DNA of 64,000 nucleotides from Paenibacillus sp. MMS20-IR301 (GCF_032302195.1 NZ_CP135275.1:62001-126000), one strand, 5' to 3'; counted from the stretch's first letter, positions 46,065 to 55,799 are shown. Notes: generated by a model from the letters alone, not told the origin. Numbers and translations: made by a program.

Positions 46065-49000
46065 GCACTAGACCTGTATTTGAAAAGAAGCCGGAAGGCA
46101 GCCTGTGGAGCGATGACCAGTGGCGCGCTATTGCCGAGAGCGGCAGTGACATCCTCGTAGCGGCGGCAGCGGGTTCCGGCAAAACGGCCGTGCTCGTCGA
46201 ACGGATTATCCGCAAAATCAGTGATCAGGAAGCGGGCTTCAGCGTTGACCGGCTGCTGGTAGCAACTTTTACGAAGGCGGCTGCCTCCGAGATGCGCCAG
46301 CGTATCCGTGAGGCGCTGGAGCGCAAGCTGGAGGAAAACGCAGATGAGGAGAATGAGCATCTAAGACGGCAGCTCGCCCTGCTGGGCAGGGCTTCGATTA
46401 CAACGCTGCATTCCTTCTGTCTTGAAGTGATCCGCCGGTATTACCAGCTGATTCCGATTGATCCCGGCTTCCGCATCCTGAATGAGCATGAAGCGGAGAT
46501 GATGCGCCAGGAGCTGCTCGAAGAGCTGATGGAGGAGAAATACGGCGAGGTTACCGGGGACGGTGAAGACAGTGTGTTCGTGCAGCTGGCCGACTGGTTC
46601 AGCGGTGAACGCAGTGATGATGCGGTGCATGCGCTGATTCAGCGCCTGCATGATTTCGCGCGCAGCCATCCCTGGCCGGCACAGTGGCTGCGGGATACCG
46701 CGGCCGATTTCTCGCTGCCGGATACGGAGGCGCTGAGCCGCACACCCTGGGTGCATAGCATTCTCGCCGAGGCGAAGCTGACCTTAAGCGGGGCAATCAG
46801 CCAGCTGCTGCAGGGCCGGGAAATTGCCCTTCAGCCCGGAGGTCCGGCACCTTATGCGGACAATCTGGCAGCTGACCTCGAGATGGCGCAGGGGCTGCTG
46901 GATGCCGTGGAGCATCAGCCCTGGGCGGAGCTGTATGATATTTTCATGGAAATATCCTTCGGCAAGCTGAAGCCGTGCAAGAAGGATTCAACCGATCCGG
47001 GGCTGCAGGAGAGTGTTAAGGCCATCCGGGACAATGTGAAAAAAAGCCTGCTGGAGCTGCAAAAATCACTATTCGGCCGTCCGGCGGAAGTATTCCTGGG
47101 CGAGCTGCATGAAGCAGCCCCGCTGATGCATGAGCTGGCGGAGACGGTTATCGAATTCGGTGAACGCTACCGGCAGGAGAAGGCCGGGCGGGGGCTGGTC
47201 GATTTCAGTGACCTGGAGCATTATTGCCTGCAGATTCTGCGCCATCCGGATTCGCAGCCGGGGCACTCGCTGCCCTCGGATGCTGCGGTGGAGTACCGCA
47301 GCCAGTTCGATGAGGTGCTGCTGGATGAATATCAGGATACCAATAGCGTACAGGAGGAGATCGTCCGGCTGATCTCCCGTGAGTCACCCGGCAACCGCTT
47401 TATGGTCGGGGATATGAAGCAGAGTATTTACCGTTTCCGTCTGGCAGAGCCGGGACTGTTCCTGGACAAGTACCGCAGCTTCAGCGCCGGGCATTCCTGG
47501 CAGGATGGCGGCGGTATCTTCGCTGCTGAGGAACAGGCTGCCGCGCTGGAAGAGGGCTCTATCCAGGAGCATCCAGCGGGCGGCTCTCCGGGAAGCATTG
47601 CCGGAGGCGGCTCGGTAATTGACCTGGCCCGTAATTTCCGCAGCCGGATGGAGGTTGTGAATGCGGTGAATATGATTTTCCGGCAGATTATGGACAGCAA
47701 TGTTGCGGAGATCAGCTATGATGAACGCGCAGAGCTGGTCTACGGGGCGAACTTCCCGGGAGCGGAAGAGAGAGGGCCGGATACGTATTTTGCGCCGGAG
47801 CTGCTGCTGATCGATAAAGGCGGGGCTTCATCAGCCCAGCCGCAGCAGGCGGATGAGGAGGACGAGCTGCCTCCGCAGGAGGCCGAAGCGGCAGAGAGTG
47901 AGACCGCTCAGCTGGAGGCCCGGGCCATTGCCAGGCGGATTCTGCAGATGACCGGCATGAGCGGCAGCAGCCCGCTGCAGATCTATGATAAGGCGCTGAA
48001 GCTGATGCGTCCGGTTGTCTACGGCGACATTGTCATTCTGCTGCGCTCCGCACGGGTATGGACGCCGCTGATGATTGAGGAGCTGCGGAATGAAGGGATT
48101 CCGGCGTACGGGGACCAGAACAAAGGATATTTCCAGGCAACGGAAGTGGAGATCGCCCTGTCGCTGCTGCAGATCGTGGACAATCCCCGTCAGGATATCC
48201 CGCTCGCCGGAGTTCTGCGCTCCCCGGTAGTCAATCTCAGCGAGGAGGAGCTGGCCAAGGTGCGGCTGTGCAGCGGCGGATCATTCTATGATGCGCTCAC
48301 GGCAGCGGTCGGGGCCAAGGCCGAAATGGCGCCGGCGTATGACCTCTTTTCCCGGGAACAGGAGATTGTACTCGAAGAAACGGCAGCAGCAGAGGGCAGG
48401 GCGGCACTCGCGGAGGTGGACATTGATTCCCGGCTCAGAGAGAAGCTTAAGGCGTTCCTCGATCTGCTTGAAGGCTGGAGAAATGCTGCCCGGCAGGGAA
48501 GCCTGAGCGTGTTAATCTGGCGGATTTACCGCGAAAGCGGATATCTGGAATGGGCCGGCGGACTTCCTGGCGGCTTTCAGCGCCAGAACAATCTTAGGGC
48601 GCTTTATGACCGGGCGGTTCAATTTGAGAATGAGACCTCAGCCAGAGGTTTGTTCCGCTTCCTGGTCTTTATCTCACGGCTGCGGGAGAATGGCGGCGAT
48701 CTGGGCGTTGCCGGAGGGAGCAGTGAGGAGGCCGGAGGCGTGCGGATTATGACGATCCATAAATCCAAAGGGCTGGAGTTCCCGGTTGTGTTCCTGGCCG
48801 GTATGGCCAAAATGTTCAACCGGCAGGATCTGCATTCCCCATTCCTGATGCACAAGGAGCTGGGCTTCGGTCCCCGCTTCGTGGAGCGGGAATCGCGGGT
48901 CAGCTATCCGACGCTTCCCTACCTGGCGATTAACCGCCGTTCCCGGCTGGAGCTGCTGGCCGAGGAAATGCGCGTGCTTTATGTCGGACTGACCCGTCCG

Positions 49001-50188
49001 CGTGACAAAATGATTCTGGTCGGCACGGTAAGGGATCTGCCGCGTACGGTATCCTCCTGGACGGCCACGCAGGGCCGCGAGGAGCTGCTGCTGGCGGATC
49101 ATCTGCTTGCCCGGGGGCGCAGCTATCTGGACTGGGTCGGGCCGGCGCTGATCCGCCATCCTGCTGCCGCCATCCTGCGCAAGCTTGCCGGTAGCGAGGG
49201 AACGGTATCTTCAGTGCTGCACAGGGACGAGTCCAACTGGAGCATTTCAGCGGTTAACATGCAGGAGCTTGGCTCCGGGGCATTTGCGGCTGCGGATGGC
49301 GACAGTGACAAGAACGAGCAGCGCCGGCTCGCGCTTGAAGCGCTCCGGCAGGGCAAAAGTGTCCCGTCACTGGGAACACCGTCTGCAGAGCAGATTGCCT
49401 CCCGGCTGGAGTGGGCCTATCCGTATGCAGTGGCATCAGGCATCCCGGCCAAAACATCGGTAACCGAGCTGAAATCATTGTTATCAATGCAGGAGCAGCC
49501 TTCTGTTGACCTGCTGGAGGAAGAGTATTTCGCTGGCGGCCGGAAGCCGCGGAGCGGCAGTCCGGGACATGTGGACAGCCTGCATCTGCGGCGGCCGAAA
49601 TTCATGGAGCAGCGCGGACTTACTGCGGCTGAGCGCGGAACAGCCTATCATACGGTGATGCAGCATGTTCCGCTGGACGGGCAGGCGGACCGGCCGCTGC
49701 TGGAAGCGACAGTCGCGCGTCTGGAACGGCTGGCTATTCTGAGCAGGGAGCAGGCGGAGGCAGTGGATCTGGGAGAAGTAGAAGACTTCTATACAAGTGA
49801 GCTGGGAATCAGACTGCTGAATTCCGCCTGGAAGACAAGAGAGCAGCCGTTCAGTTATAACGTTCCTGCGCAAGAAGCTTACCGCGGGCTTGATTATCTG
49901 GATGCGGCGGCAGCGGGACTTCCGGGTGAAGGGGGCAGTGAAGGCTTCCATGAAGCAGTTCTGATTCAAGGGGTAATTGACTGTCTGTTCCGTGAGGAAG
50001 GCCGGCTGATTCTGCTGGATTACAAAACGGATTACGTCCCTGCGCAGGAGGGCGGACTCGATGCGCTTAGGGAGAAATACCGCTTCCAGCTGGAGCTGTA
50101 CAGCAAGGCGCTGCTTGATATTCTGGGCGAGCCGGTCAGCGAGGTGTGGCTCTACTTTTTTGACGGCGGACATGCGGTGAGGCTGTAA
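46061..50188 (+). CDS. addA: ATP-dependent helicase/nuclease subunit A (AddA)
   Basis: 1375-residue AddA. The UvrD-type helicase has Walker A VAAAAGSGKTAVLVERI near the N-terminus, the LLDEYQDTN box and VRIMTIHKSKGLEFPVVF. The C-terminal PD-(D/E)xK nuclease has LILLDYKTDYV near residue 1320. Together with AddB it resects double-strand ends for RecA. The start is GTG at 46061, overlapping the addB stop and preceded by AGAGGAGGAGA, so the two subunits are translationally coupled. It is longer than B. subtilis AddA (about 1230), with Ala/Glu-rich stretches inside. Confidence 0.97.
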   Translation: MSTRPVFEKKPEGSLWSDDQWRAIAESGSDILVAAAAGSGKTAVLVERIIRKISDQEAGFSVDRLLVATFTKAAASEMRQRIREALERKLEENADEENEHLRRQLALLGRASITTLHSFCLEVIRRYYQLIPIDPGFRILNEHEAEMMRQELLEELMEEKYGEVTGDGEDSVFVQLADWFSGERSDDAVHALIQRLHDFARSHPWPAQWLRDTAADFSLPDTEALSRTPWVHSILAEAKLTLSGAISQLLQGREIALQPGGPAPYADNLAADLEMAQGLLDAVEHQPWAELYDIFMEISFGKLKPCKKDSTDPGLQESVKAIRDNVKKSLLELQKSLFGRPAEVFLGELHEAAPLMHELAETVIEFGERYRQEKAGRGLVDFSDLEHYCLQILRHPDSQPGHSLPSDAAVEYRSQFDEVLLDEYQDTNSVQEEIVRLISRESPGNRFMVGDMKQSIYRFRLAEPGLFLDKYRSFSAGHSWQDGGGIFAAEEQAAALEEGSIQEHPAGGSPGSIAGGGSVIDLARNFRSRMEVVNAVNMIFRQIMDSNVAEISYDERAELVYGANFPGAEERGPDTYFAPELLLIDKGGASSAQPQQADEEDELPPQEAEAAESETAQLEARAIARRILQMTGMSGSSPLQIYDKALKLMRPVVYGDIVILLRSARVWTPLMIEELRNEGIPAYGDQNKGYFQATEVEIALSLLQIVDNPRQDIPLAGVLRSPVVNLSEEELAKVRLCSGGSFYDALTAAVGAKAEMAPAYDLFSREQEIVLEETAAAEGRAALAEVDIDSRLREKLKAFLDLLEGWRNAARQGSLSVLIWRIYRESGYLEWAGGLPGGFQRQNNLRALYDRAVQFENETSARGLFRFLVFISRLRENGGDLGVAGGSSEEAGGVRIMTIHKSKGLEFPVVFLAGMAKMFNRQDLHSPFLMHKELGFGPRFVERESRVSYPTLPYLAINRRSRLELLAEEMRVLYVGLTRPRDKMILVGTVRDLPRTVSSWTATQGREELLLADHLLARGRSYLDWVGPALIRHPAAAILRKLAGSEGTVSSVLHRDESNWSISAVNMQELGSGAFAAADGDSDKNEQRRLALEALRQGKSVPSLGTPSAEQIASRLEWAYPYAVASGIPAKTSVTELKSLLSMQEQPSVDLLEEEYFAGGRKPRSGSPGHVDSLHLRRPKFMEQRGLTAAERGTAYHTVMQHVPLDGQADRPLLEATVARLERLAILSREQAEAVDLGEVEDFYTSELGIRLLNSAWKTREQPFSYNVPAQEAYRGLDYLDAAAAGLPGEGGSEGFHEAVLIQGVIDCLFREEGRLILLDYKTDYVPAQEGGLDALREKYRFQLELYSKALLDILGEPVSEVWLYFFDGGHAVRL

Positions 50189-50400
50189 TCTGCATTAGGA
50201 AGCGTTAAATGCTGTAACGAAAAGCAAAAAAAGGTGAATCACGGACGTGCCGGACAGGTATTTTCAAAGAGTCACAAAGATTTGATAGCTATATAGCTTG
50301 AACCGGAAACGTTAAGAGTTATTTGCGATAACAGAATACTCTCAGTAATGGAGCAATTGCATTTTATACACTAAATTCCTTGCTAAACGGCCGGAAAATC

Positions 50401-50542
50401 CATTCTATTGTATTCCATACAATGCCTTTCTGGAAAATGAGCTGAATATGCCCAAATCCTAAGAAACGAGTGTACAAAATACAATAGAATCTATTTTCAG
50501 CCGGATTTAACTGTGATCTATTGTACAAGGTACAATAGAATG
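50401..50542. repeat. 142-nt element bounded by 12-bp inverted repeats
   Basis: CATTCTATTGTA at 50401-50412 and its exact complement TACAATAGAATG at 50531-50542. Inside, TACAATAGAAT occurs again at 50480-50490, and each end also forms its own palindrome (ATTGTAT-TCC-ATACAAT; CTATTGTAC-AAG-GTACAATAG). Confidence 0.75.
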
Positions 50543-50623
50543 AATGCTCTGTTTCTTCACTGTTATGAACACCAAAATCATTGGTTCAATTATATATAGA
50601 AAGCACTACGACTATACCGATTG

Positions 50624-50650
50624 GGAGCGGCAGGAGCGATAGCGTCCGCC
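50624..50650 (+). repeat. Dispersed repeat family 1, copy B
   Basis: Contains GCAGGAGCGATAGCGTCCGCC, related to GTAGGAGCGACAGCGTTCGCC in copy A. Confidence 0.6.
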
Positions 50651-50839
50651 ATCAGTTTCGGATTTGTGAATTATATATTTATAGGCGGGGCTTAGGAATG
50701 ATAGTGTGCTGACGGATGATATGAAACCGTTATGGACTGCGGACCACAGCTGTCGCATGCACAGGAGCTTGAGTTTTTAAGTTCATGCTGCTTATTAATC
50801 TAAGAAGGCCGCAGGCAAGCGGGGAAAAGAGGGCGGAAA

Positions 50840-52027
50840 ATGCGCATATTGCATACGGGGGACTGGCATCTGGGACGGACGCTGGAGGGCAGGAGCCGGC
50901 AGAAGGAGCAGGAGCAGTTCGTGGATGAACTGGTGGACATTGCCGATTCTTCCGGAGCGGATCTGATACTGATGGCGGGGGATGTCTACGACTCGGTGAA
51001 CCCTCCCGCGGCGGCTGAGCAGCTGTTCTATGATGCTGCAGCCAGACTGACAGCGGGGGGCAGGCCGCTGGTGGTCATTTCGGGCAATCACGATCAGCCG
51101 GAGCGTGTAGCCTCTGTGTCTCCGCTTGTCCGCAGACAAGGGATTACGCTGGTGGGGCTGCCGACGGCTGATCCGGTCACGGTGCATGCGGCAAGAACAG
51201 GCGAGGTGGCCAAAATCGCTGCGCTGCCCTACCCCTCCGAAGCCCGGCTCGGTGAGCTGCTGGCCGGGGACGGCGGAGAGGCGGAGCTGCGCCTGGCCTA
51301 CAGTGCGCGTGTCGGCAGGCTGATGAACCTGCTCGGGCGGGAATTTTCGCCGCAGACTGTTAATCTGGCGATGAGCCATATCTATGTTCTGGGGGGGCTG
51401 GAGAGCGATTCCGAGCGGCCGATTCAGGTAGGCGGAGCTTATACAGTGGACCCTTCAGCTTTGTCCTGCGGTGCGCAGTATACGGCACTCGGGCATCTGC
51501 ACCGTGCGCAGCGCGTCAAGGGTGACGGGATGATCCGCTACAGCGGGTCACCGCTGGCCTACAGCTTCTCGGAAGCGGGACAGGCCAAGTCCGTATCCTT
51601 GCTTGATATTGCGCCCGGGGGGGAGCCGGTGTTCGAGGAAATCTATCTGCGCTGCGGCCGTCCGCTGGTGAACTGGAAATCCTCCGGCGGGCTGGAGGAA
51701 GTCTACCGCTGGCTGGAGGAAGGGCGCGATGCCGATGCTTTCATTGATCTGGAGCTGCGCCTGACCGAGGCGATGTCGATGAATGATATCCAGCGGCTGC
51801 GGAAGTCACGGGAAGGCATTGTCCATATCCGTCCGGTCTATCCGCAGATGGAGCAGGAGCTGGAGGAGCTGTCCCGCTCACGCATGCCGGTGCAGGAGCT
51901 GTTCCGCAGATTCTATCAGCGGCAGACCGGCGGGGCAGAGCCGGAGGACAGTTTGATTGAGCTGTTCCTGGAGCTGGCAGAGGAGGAGCGGAACGAAGCT
52001 GCGGAAGGGGAGGAAATTCACAAATGA
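50840..52027 (+). CDS. sbcD: Exonuclease subunit SbcD (Mre11-like)
   Basis: 395-residue metallophosphoesterase nuclease. Metal-binding motifs run in order: GDWHLGR, MAGDVYDS, ISGNHDQPER, MSHIYVLGG and TALGHLHRAQ. The C-terminal capping part follows. With SbcC it cleaves hairpins and protein-blocked DNA ends. The ATG at 50840 has AGAGGGCGG upstream. The stop overlaps the sbcC start by 4 nt. Length and motifs are complete. Confidence 0.96.
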   Translation: MRILHTGDWHLGRTLEGRSRQKEQEQFVDELVDIADSSGADLILMAGDVYDSVNPPAAAEQLFYDAAARLTAGGRPLVVISGNHDQPERVASVSPLVRRQGITLVGLPTADPVTVHAARTGEVAKIAALPYPSEARLGELLAGDGGEAELRLAYSARVGRLMNLLGREFSPQTVNLAMSHIYVLGGLESDSERPIQVGGAYTVDPSALSCGAQYTALGHLHRAQRVKGDGMIRYSGSPLAYSFSEAGQAKSVSLLDIAPGGEPVFEEIYLRCGRPLVNWKSSGGLEEVYRWLEEGRDADAFIDLELRLTEAMSMNDIQRLRKSREGIVHIRPVYPQMEQELEELSRSRMPVQELFRRFYQRQTGGAEPEDSLIELFLELAEEERNEAAEGEEIHK

Positions 52028-55000
52028 AGCCGATATTACTGAAGGTTTCCGGGCTGCAGAGCTACAGGGAGCCGCAGGAGATAGATTTTGCGAGTCTGAC
52101 CGAGACGGGGCTGTTCGGGATTTTTGGCCCGACCGGCAGCGGCAAATCCAGTCTGCTGGATGCAATTACGCTGGCGATGTACGGCAAGGTGGAACGGGCC
52201 GTAAACGGAACCCAGGGCATTATGAACCATTCCGAGGACCAGCTCAGCGTAGCTTTCACTTTCGAGCTAACGTCCGCTTCCGGGGCAAAGCGCTACCGGG
52301 TGGAACGGAAATTCAAGCGGACCGGTGAGCAGTCGGTCAGCAGTACGATCTGCCGCTTCATCGAGGTCAAGGCTGACGGCGAGGCCGTGCTGGCCGACAA
52401 GCTGGCGGATGTGACCCGCTGTGTGGAAGAGCATATCGGGCTGAAAATGGATGATTTCACCCGGGCGGTCGTACTGCCGCAGGGCAAATTCGCCGAGTTC
52501 CTGTCGCTGCGCGGCGTAGACCGCAGGCAGATGCTCCAGCGCCTATTCCATCTGGAACAGTACGGCGACGGGCTGGCGCTTAAGCTGAGCCGCCGTGTTA
52601 AGGAGAATGAAGCGGCGCTGCGGGCGCTTGAGGCTGAGCAGCAGGGCCTGGGCAGCGCGGCGAAGGCGGATGTCGAAGCGGCAGCGGTCCGGGTGCAGGA
52701 TGCTGTGCGCCATGCGGCGGAATGCCGCAAGCGGCTCACGGAGGCGGCGGAGCGTGCTGAGCGCTTCGCCCGCATCCGCGAGCTGCAGGAGGAGCAGTCC
52801 CGCCGCGGGCGGCAGCGGCAGGCGCTCCAGGCCCAGGAGGAGCAGATTCTCCTCCTGGAGCAGAAGCTCGGCAAGGCTGACGAAGCCGAGAAGCGGCTCC
52901 CCGCGCTAAGCGCCTGGCGCAGTGCGGAAGAGGCCTGGAAGAGCCGTCATGCCCGCGCCGGGGGCCTGGAGGCTCAGGCCGCCGCCGCGGGCATGACGGC
53001 GGCGGCGGCAGCGGAGGCGGAAGCAGCGGCACAGGCCGCGCTTTCCGCCGGAGAGCCGGCCCTCCGCGAGGAGGAGGGCCGCTTCCGCCGCGCGCTCGAG
53101 CTGGAAGCCGAGCTCGGCGGCCTGCGCCGCGAGCGTGCGGCGCTGCTCGCGCGCCGGGATGAGGCTGCCCGTGGCCTAGCCGCCGGGCAGGAGAGCCTGG
53201 CCCGGGAGCGTGAGCTTTTGGCCCGCGGCCAAAAGAAGCAGCGCGAGCTGCAGCAGAGCCTGCAGCCGCTCGCGGTCCGCTCCCAGGAGCGGCAGTCTCT
53301 GCAGGAGGCCATGCAGAGACTGCAGGGCCTGCGTGCTGCCGGCGTCCAGCGGGACGCGGCAGCACGGGAACACCGGGAGCGCGCGGCGGTGCTTACCGCG
53401 GCGCAGGCGCGCCTCGCCGCCGCCGCTGCCCGGCGGCAGGCGCTGGATGCAAGGCGCGGGGAGCTGCTGGCCGCCGCCGCCCTGCATCTGGAAGAGCTGC
53501 AGGCGGCCGAAGGTGCAGCGGAGTCCGCTGCAGACCGCCTGGAGCAGCACACCAGCGCGCTGGAAGCCGCGCTGAAGGACCAGGAGGTCCACAGGCTCTC
53601 GCTGGCGCTTGCCCGTGACCTCCGGGACGGCACTCCCTGCCCGGTATGCGGCAGCGAGCATCACCCCTCCCCTGCGCTTACGCAGGAGCAGGGGGAACAA
53701 GAGGAGCTGGACAGCCGGCTCCGCCTGGTCCGCGCCCAGGCCCGGCAGGCGCTGGAGACGCGCCATCTGCTGCGCAGCCTGCTGGAGCAGGACGGGGCTT
53801 GGCTTGCGCAGCTGGCGGGAGCAGAGGCAGACGAAGCGTTAAGCCAGTCTGCTGCCGCTGTTGAAGCCCCCGGAGCTGCTGGCACCGCAGCCGCCAACGG
53901 AGTCCCCGGGGCCGCTGACACCGCTGCTCCTGAGTTTACTGCTGTTACTGCCACACCAGCCGCTGCTGTTACTAATACAGCCGCAGCTGCTGTTAATGCT
54001 TCTGCCGCTGCTAACATCAATACGGCACCGGACACAGCTGTTACTGATACAGCTGCCGGCAGCGCAGCCTTGACAGAATCAGCAGAGCTGCCGGGTGAAG
54101 CTGCTTTATCAGTTCTGAACGGACAGCTGGCCGGGCTTAAGGCCGGCTCCGCTGACCTGCGCCGTGCAGCGGCGGACTGGCAGCGCTCCCTGCAGGAGCT
54201 GGAGCAGCTGTACCACAAGGAAGCTGCAGGCGCAGAAGCTGAGCAGACCTGGGTTCAGGGCCTGGCTGCCAAGGCGGAAGGGCTTGCCTCAGCGGCAGCA
54301 GCGCTGCGTGAAGAATGGGACAGCCTCTTTCCGCAGCTCGCCCCTGAACAGGCAGAGGCAGCCTATACCGGAATGCTGGCGAAGGATGAGCAGGCGGAGG
54401 AAATCCGCGGCCGGCTGGAGATCAGCGTGAAATTCCTGGACGAGAAAGCTCTGGCCGTGCAGCTACTTCAGGAGCAGCTGGCTGCGCTTGACAAGGAGCT
54501 GGCCCAGTGGAGCGCCCAGTTGGAGGGCAAAGAGGAGCTTGCGCGTGACAAGGAGCTGCGGCTCCGGGAATGGACAAGCGGAAGCCCGGCAGCGGAGCTG
54601 CTCGCTGGCTGTGAACGCAGGCTGCTGGAGCTGCAGACTGCACTGGAGCGCAGCAGGCAGGGGCACCGCCAGGCTGCGGACAAGGCCAGGCAGGAGGCGC
54701 AGGAAGCGGCGGTTGCCCGCCAGGCAGCAGAATCTGCACACGAGCATTACACTGCAGCTGCCTCCCATTGGGAGGAGAGCCTGCAGTCATCGCCGTTTGC
54801 TTCAGCGGCTGAGGTTGAAGCGGCATCGCTTACGGCAGCAGAGCGGATACAGGCTGCTGAGCGGGTGCGGTTACACCGCGAGGAGGAAGCGGAATGTACA
54901 GTGCAGCTGCGGAATATAGAGGAGAAGCTCGCCGGTGCGGTGCTGAGCAGCGAGGAGTGGCAGGAGAGCCAGGAATCCCTGCGTAAGTGCAAGGAAGAAG

Positions 55001-55623
55001 ATGAGAGCTCCCTGCAAGCCCGGGCACGGGCGGAGCGTGATCTGGAGGATCTGCAGCAGCGCCATATCCGCTGGATGGAGCTGGATGGCCAGCGGGCAGG
55101 GCATGCTGCGCTTCAGAATCAGCTGTCCAAGCTGCAGTCCGTACTGCGCGGAAATGCTTTTGTAGAATATGTAGCTGAAGAACAGCTGATGCAGGTGTGT
55201 CAGGCTGCATCGCAGCGGCTCCGTTTCCTGAGCAAGCAGCGTTATGCGCTGGAGGTGGATTCCGGCGGTGGTTTTGTCATCCGGGATGACGGCAACGGTG
55301 GTGTGAAACGCCCGGTTTCCACGCTGTCCGGCGGGGAGACCTTCCTGACTTCGCTGTCGCTGGCGCTGGCTTTATCAGCCCAGATTCAGCTGCGCGGGCA
55401 GTATCCGCTGCAATTTTTCTTCTTGGATGAGGGCTTTGGCACACTGGACCCGGATCTGCTGGATACAGTAATCACCTCCCTGGAACGGCTGCATAGCGAC
55501 CAGCTGTCTGTAGGCATCATCAGCCATGTCCCTGAGCTCCGGGCACGGCTTCCGCGTAAGCTGATTGTTGTCCCTGCAGAGCAGGGCGGCGGGGGTTCGC
55601 GTATCGTTTTGGAAAAAATGTAA
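52024..55623 (+). CDS. sbcC: Exonuclease subunit SbcC (Rad50-like) with a low-complexity insert
   Basis: 1199-residue SMC-like ATPase. The N-terminal Walker A is GPTGSGKSS. A very long Glu/Ala/Arg coiled coil is broken by the zinc hook CPVCGSEHHPSP near residue 538. The signature TLSGGETFLTSLSLALALS and Walker B FFLDEGFGTLD are near the C-terminus. Directly after the hook, at about residues 607-694, there is an Ala/Thr/Val-rich stretch (for example AAAVTNTAAAAVNASAAAN) that is not coiled coil and differs in codon use from the Arg/Glu-rich flanks. The start overlaps sbcD. Confidence 0.96.
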   Translation: MKPILLKVSGLQSYREPQEIDFASLTETGLFGIFGPTGSGKSSLLDAITLAMYGKVERAVNGTQGIMNHSEDQLSVAFTFELTSASGAKRYRVERKFKRTGEQSVSSTICRFIEVKADGEAVLADKLADVTRCVEEHIGLKMDDFTRAVVLPQGKFAEFLSLRGVDRRQMLQRLFHLEQYGDGLALKLSRRVKENEAALRALEAEQQGLGSAAKADVEAAAVRVQDAVRHAAECRKRLTEAAERAERFARIRELQEEQSRRGRQRQALQAQEEQILLLEQKLGKADEAEKRLPALSAWRSAEEAWKSRHARAGGLEAQAAAAGMTAAAAAEAEAAAQAALSAGEPALREEEGRFRRALELEAELGGLRRERAALLARRDEAARGLAAGQESLARERELLARGQKKQRELQQSLQPLAVRSQERQSLQEAMQRLQGLRAAGVQRDAAAREHRERAAVLTAAQARLAAAAARRQALDARRGELLAAAALHLEELQAAEGAAESAADRLEQHTSALEAALKDQEVHRLSLALARDLRDGTPCPVCGSEHHPSPALTQEQGEQEELDSRLRLVRAQARQALETRHLLRSLLEQDGAWLAQLAGAEADEALSQSAAAVEAPGAAGTAAANGVPGAADTAAPEFTAVTATPAAAVTNTAAAAVNASAAANINTAPDTAVTDTAAGSAALTESAELPGEAALSVLNGQLAGLKAGSADLRRAAADWQRSLQELEQLYHKEAAGAEAEQTWVQGLAAKAEGLASAAAALREEWDSLFPQLAPEQAEAAYTGMLAKDEQAEEIRGRLEISVKFLDEKALAVQLLQEQLAALDKELAQWSAQLEGKEELARDKELRLREWTSGSPAAELLAGCERRLLELQTALERSRQGHRQAADKARQEAQEAAVARQAAESAHEHYTAAASHWEESLQSSPFASAAEVEAASLTAAERIQAAERVRLHREEEAECTVQLRNIEEKLAGAVLSSEEWQESQESLRKCKEEDESSLQARARAERDLEDLQQRHIRWMELDGQRAGHAALQNQLSKLQSVLRGNAFVEYVAEEQLMQVCQAASQRLRFLSKQRYALEVDSGGGFVIRDDGNGGVKRPVSTLSGGETFLTSLSLALALSAQIQLRGQYPLQFFFLDEGFGTLDPDLLDTVITSLERLHSDQLSVGIISHVPELRARLPRKLIVVPAEQGGGGSRIVLEKM

Positions 55624-55628
55624 AGCTT

Positions 55629-55680
55629 GGGGTTGACTGTGACAACGATCACAGATACACCTTCAACCCCCTGTTATAAT
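55629..55680 (+). promoter_or_regulatory. Crp/Fnr-type operator and extended -10 promoter
   Basis: TGTGA-CAACGA-TCACA (55638-55653) is an exact match to the Crp/Fnr consensus. TGTTATAAT (TATAAT 55675-55680) is an extended -10. With a start at 55687 the operator centre is at -41.5, the class-II activator position. An outer GGGGTTGA/TCAACCCC pair (55629-55636, 55663-55670) brackets the site. There is no good -35, as expected for an activator-dependent promoter. Confidence 0.65.
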
Positions 55681-55686
55681 ACAGCT

Positions 55687-55799
55687 AAGCCGACATCATT
55701 TGAAACACCTCGGCGGACGTATGACAGGGAATTTGTTCCTTCTCATACGTCCGCCGCCGAAGCAGCTTATATAAGCTGTCAAGGGTGTTTCTTTTTTTT
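55687..55799 (+). ncRNA. Candidate Fnr/Crp-activated small RNA
   Basis: A transcript of about 112 nt is predicted, ending in an 8-U tract at 55792-55799. It folds as a three-way junction. The closing stem is GAAACACC/GGTGTTTC (55702-55709, 55784-55791). Arm 1 is a hairpin of about 19 bp with a TTTG loop (55712-55755; GGCGGACGTATGA with its complement). Arm 2 is the palindrome CAGCTTATATAAGCTG (55763-55778). No SD-linked frame is present; a 17-codon ATG frame inside arm 1 has no ribosome site. No known RNA family was recognised. The closing stem plus T-tract is the terminator. Confidence 0.55.

Larger units (their letters stand above)
50189..50839. other. Intergenic region addA to sbcD with inverted-repeat elements
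   Basis: About 650 nt without a gene. It holds a 142-nt element bounded by exact 12-bp inverted repeats (50401-50542), a copy of repeat family 1 (50624-50650) and AT-rich sequence. No terminator was recognised after addA. Confidence 0.65.

Noticed and set aside
52293..53633. Several long minus-strand frames in sbcC
   Set aside because: Ala/Arg/Ser-rich shadows of the GC-rich coiled-coil coding strand.
55633..55638. TTGACT as the -35 for the sRNA promoter
   Set aside because: It is 36 nt from TATAAT, too far to pair with it. Its bases overlap the outer arm of the operator hairpin instead.
55721..55774. 17-codon ATG frame inside the candidate sRNA
   Set aside because: The ATG is buried in the main stem and has no ribosome site.
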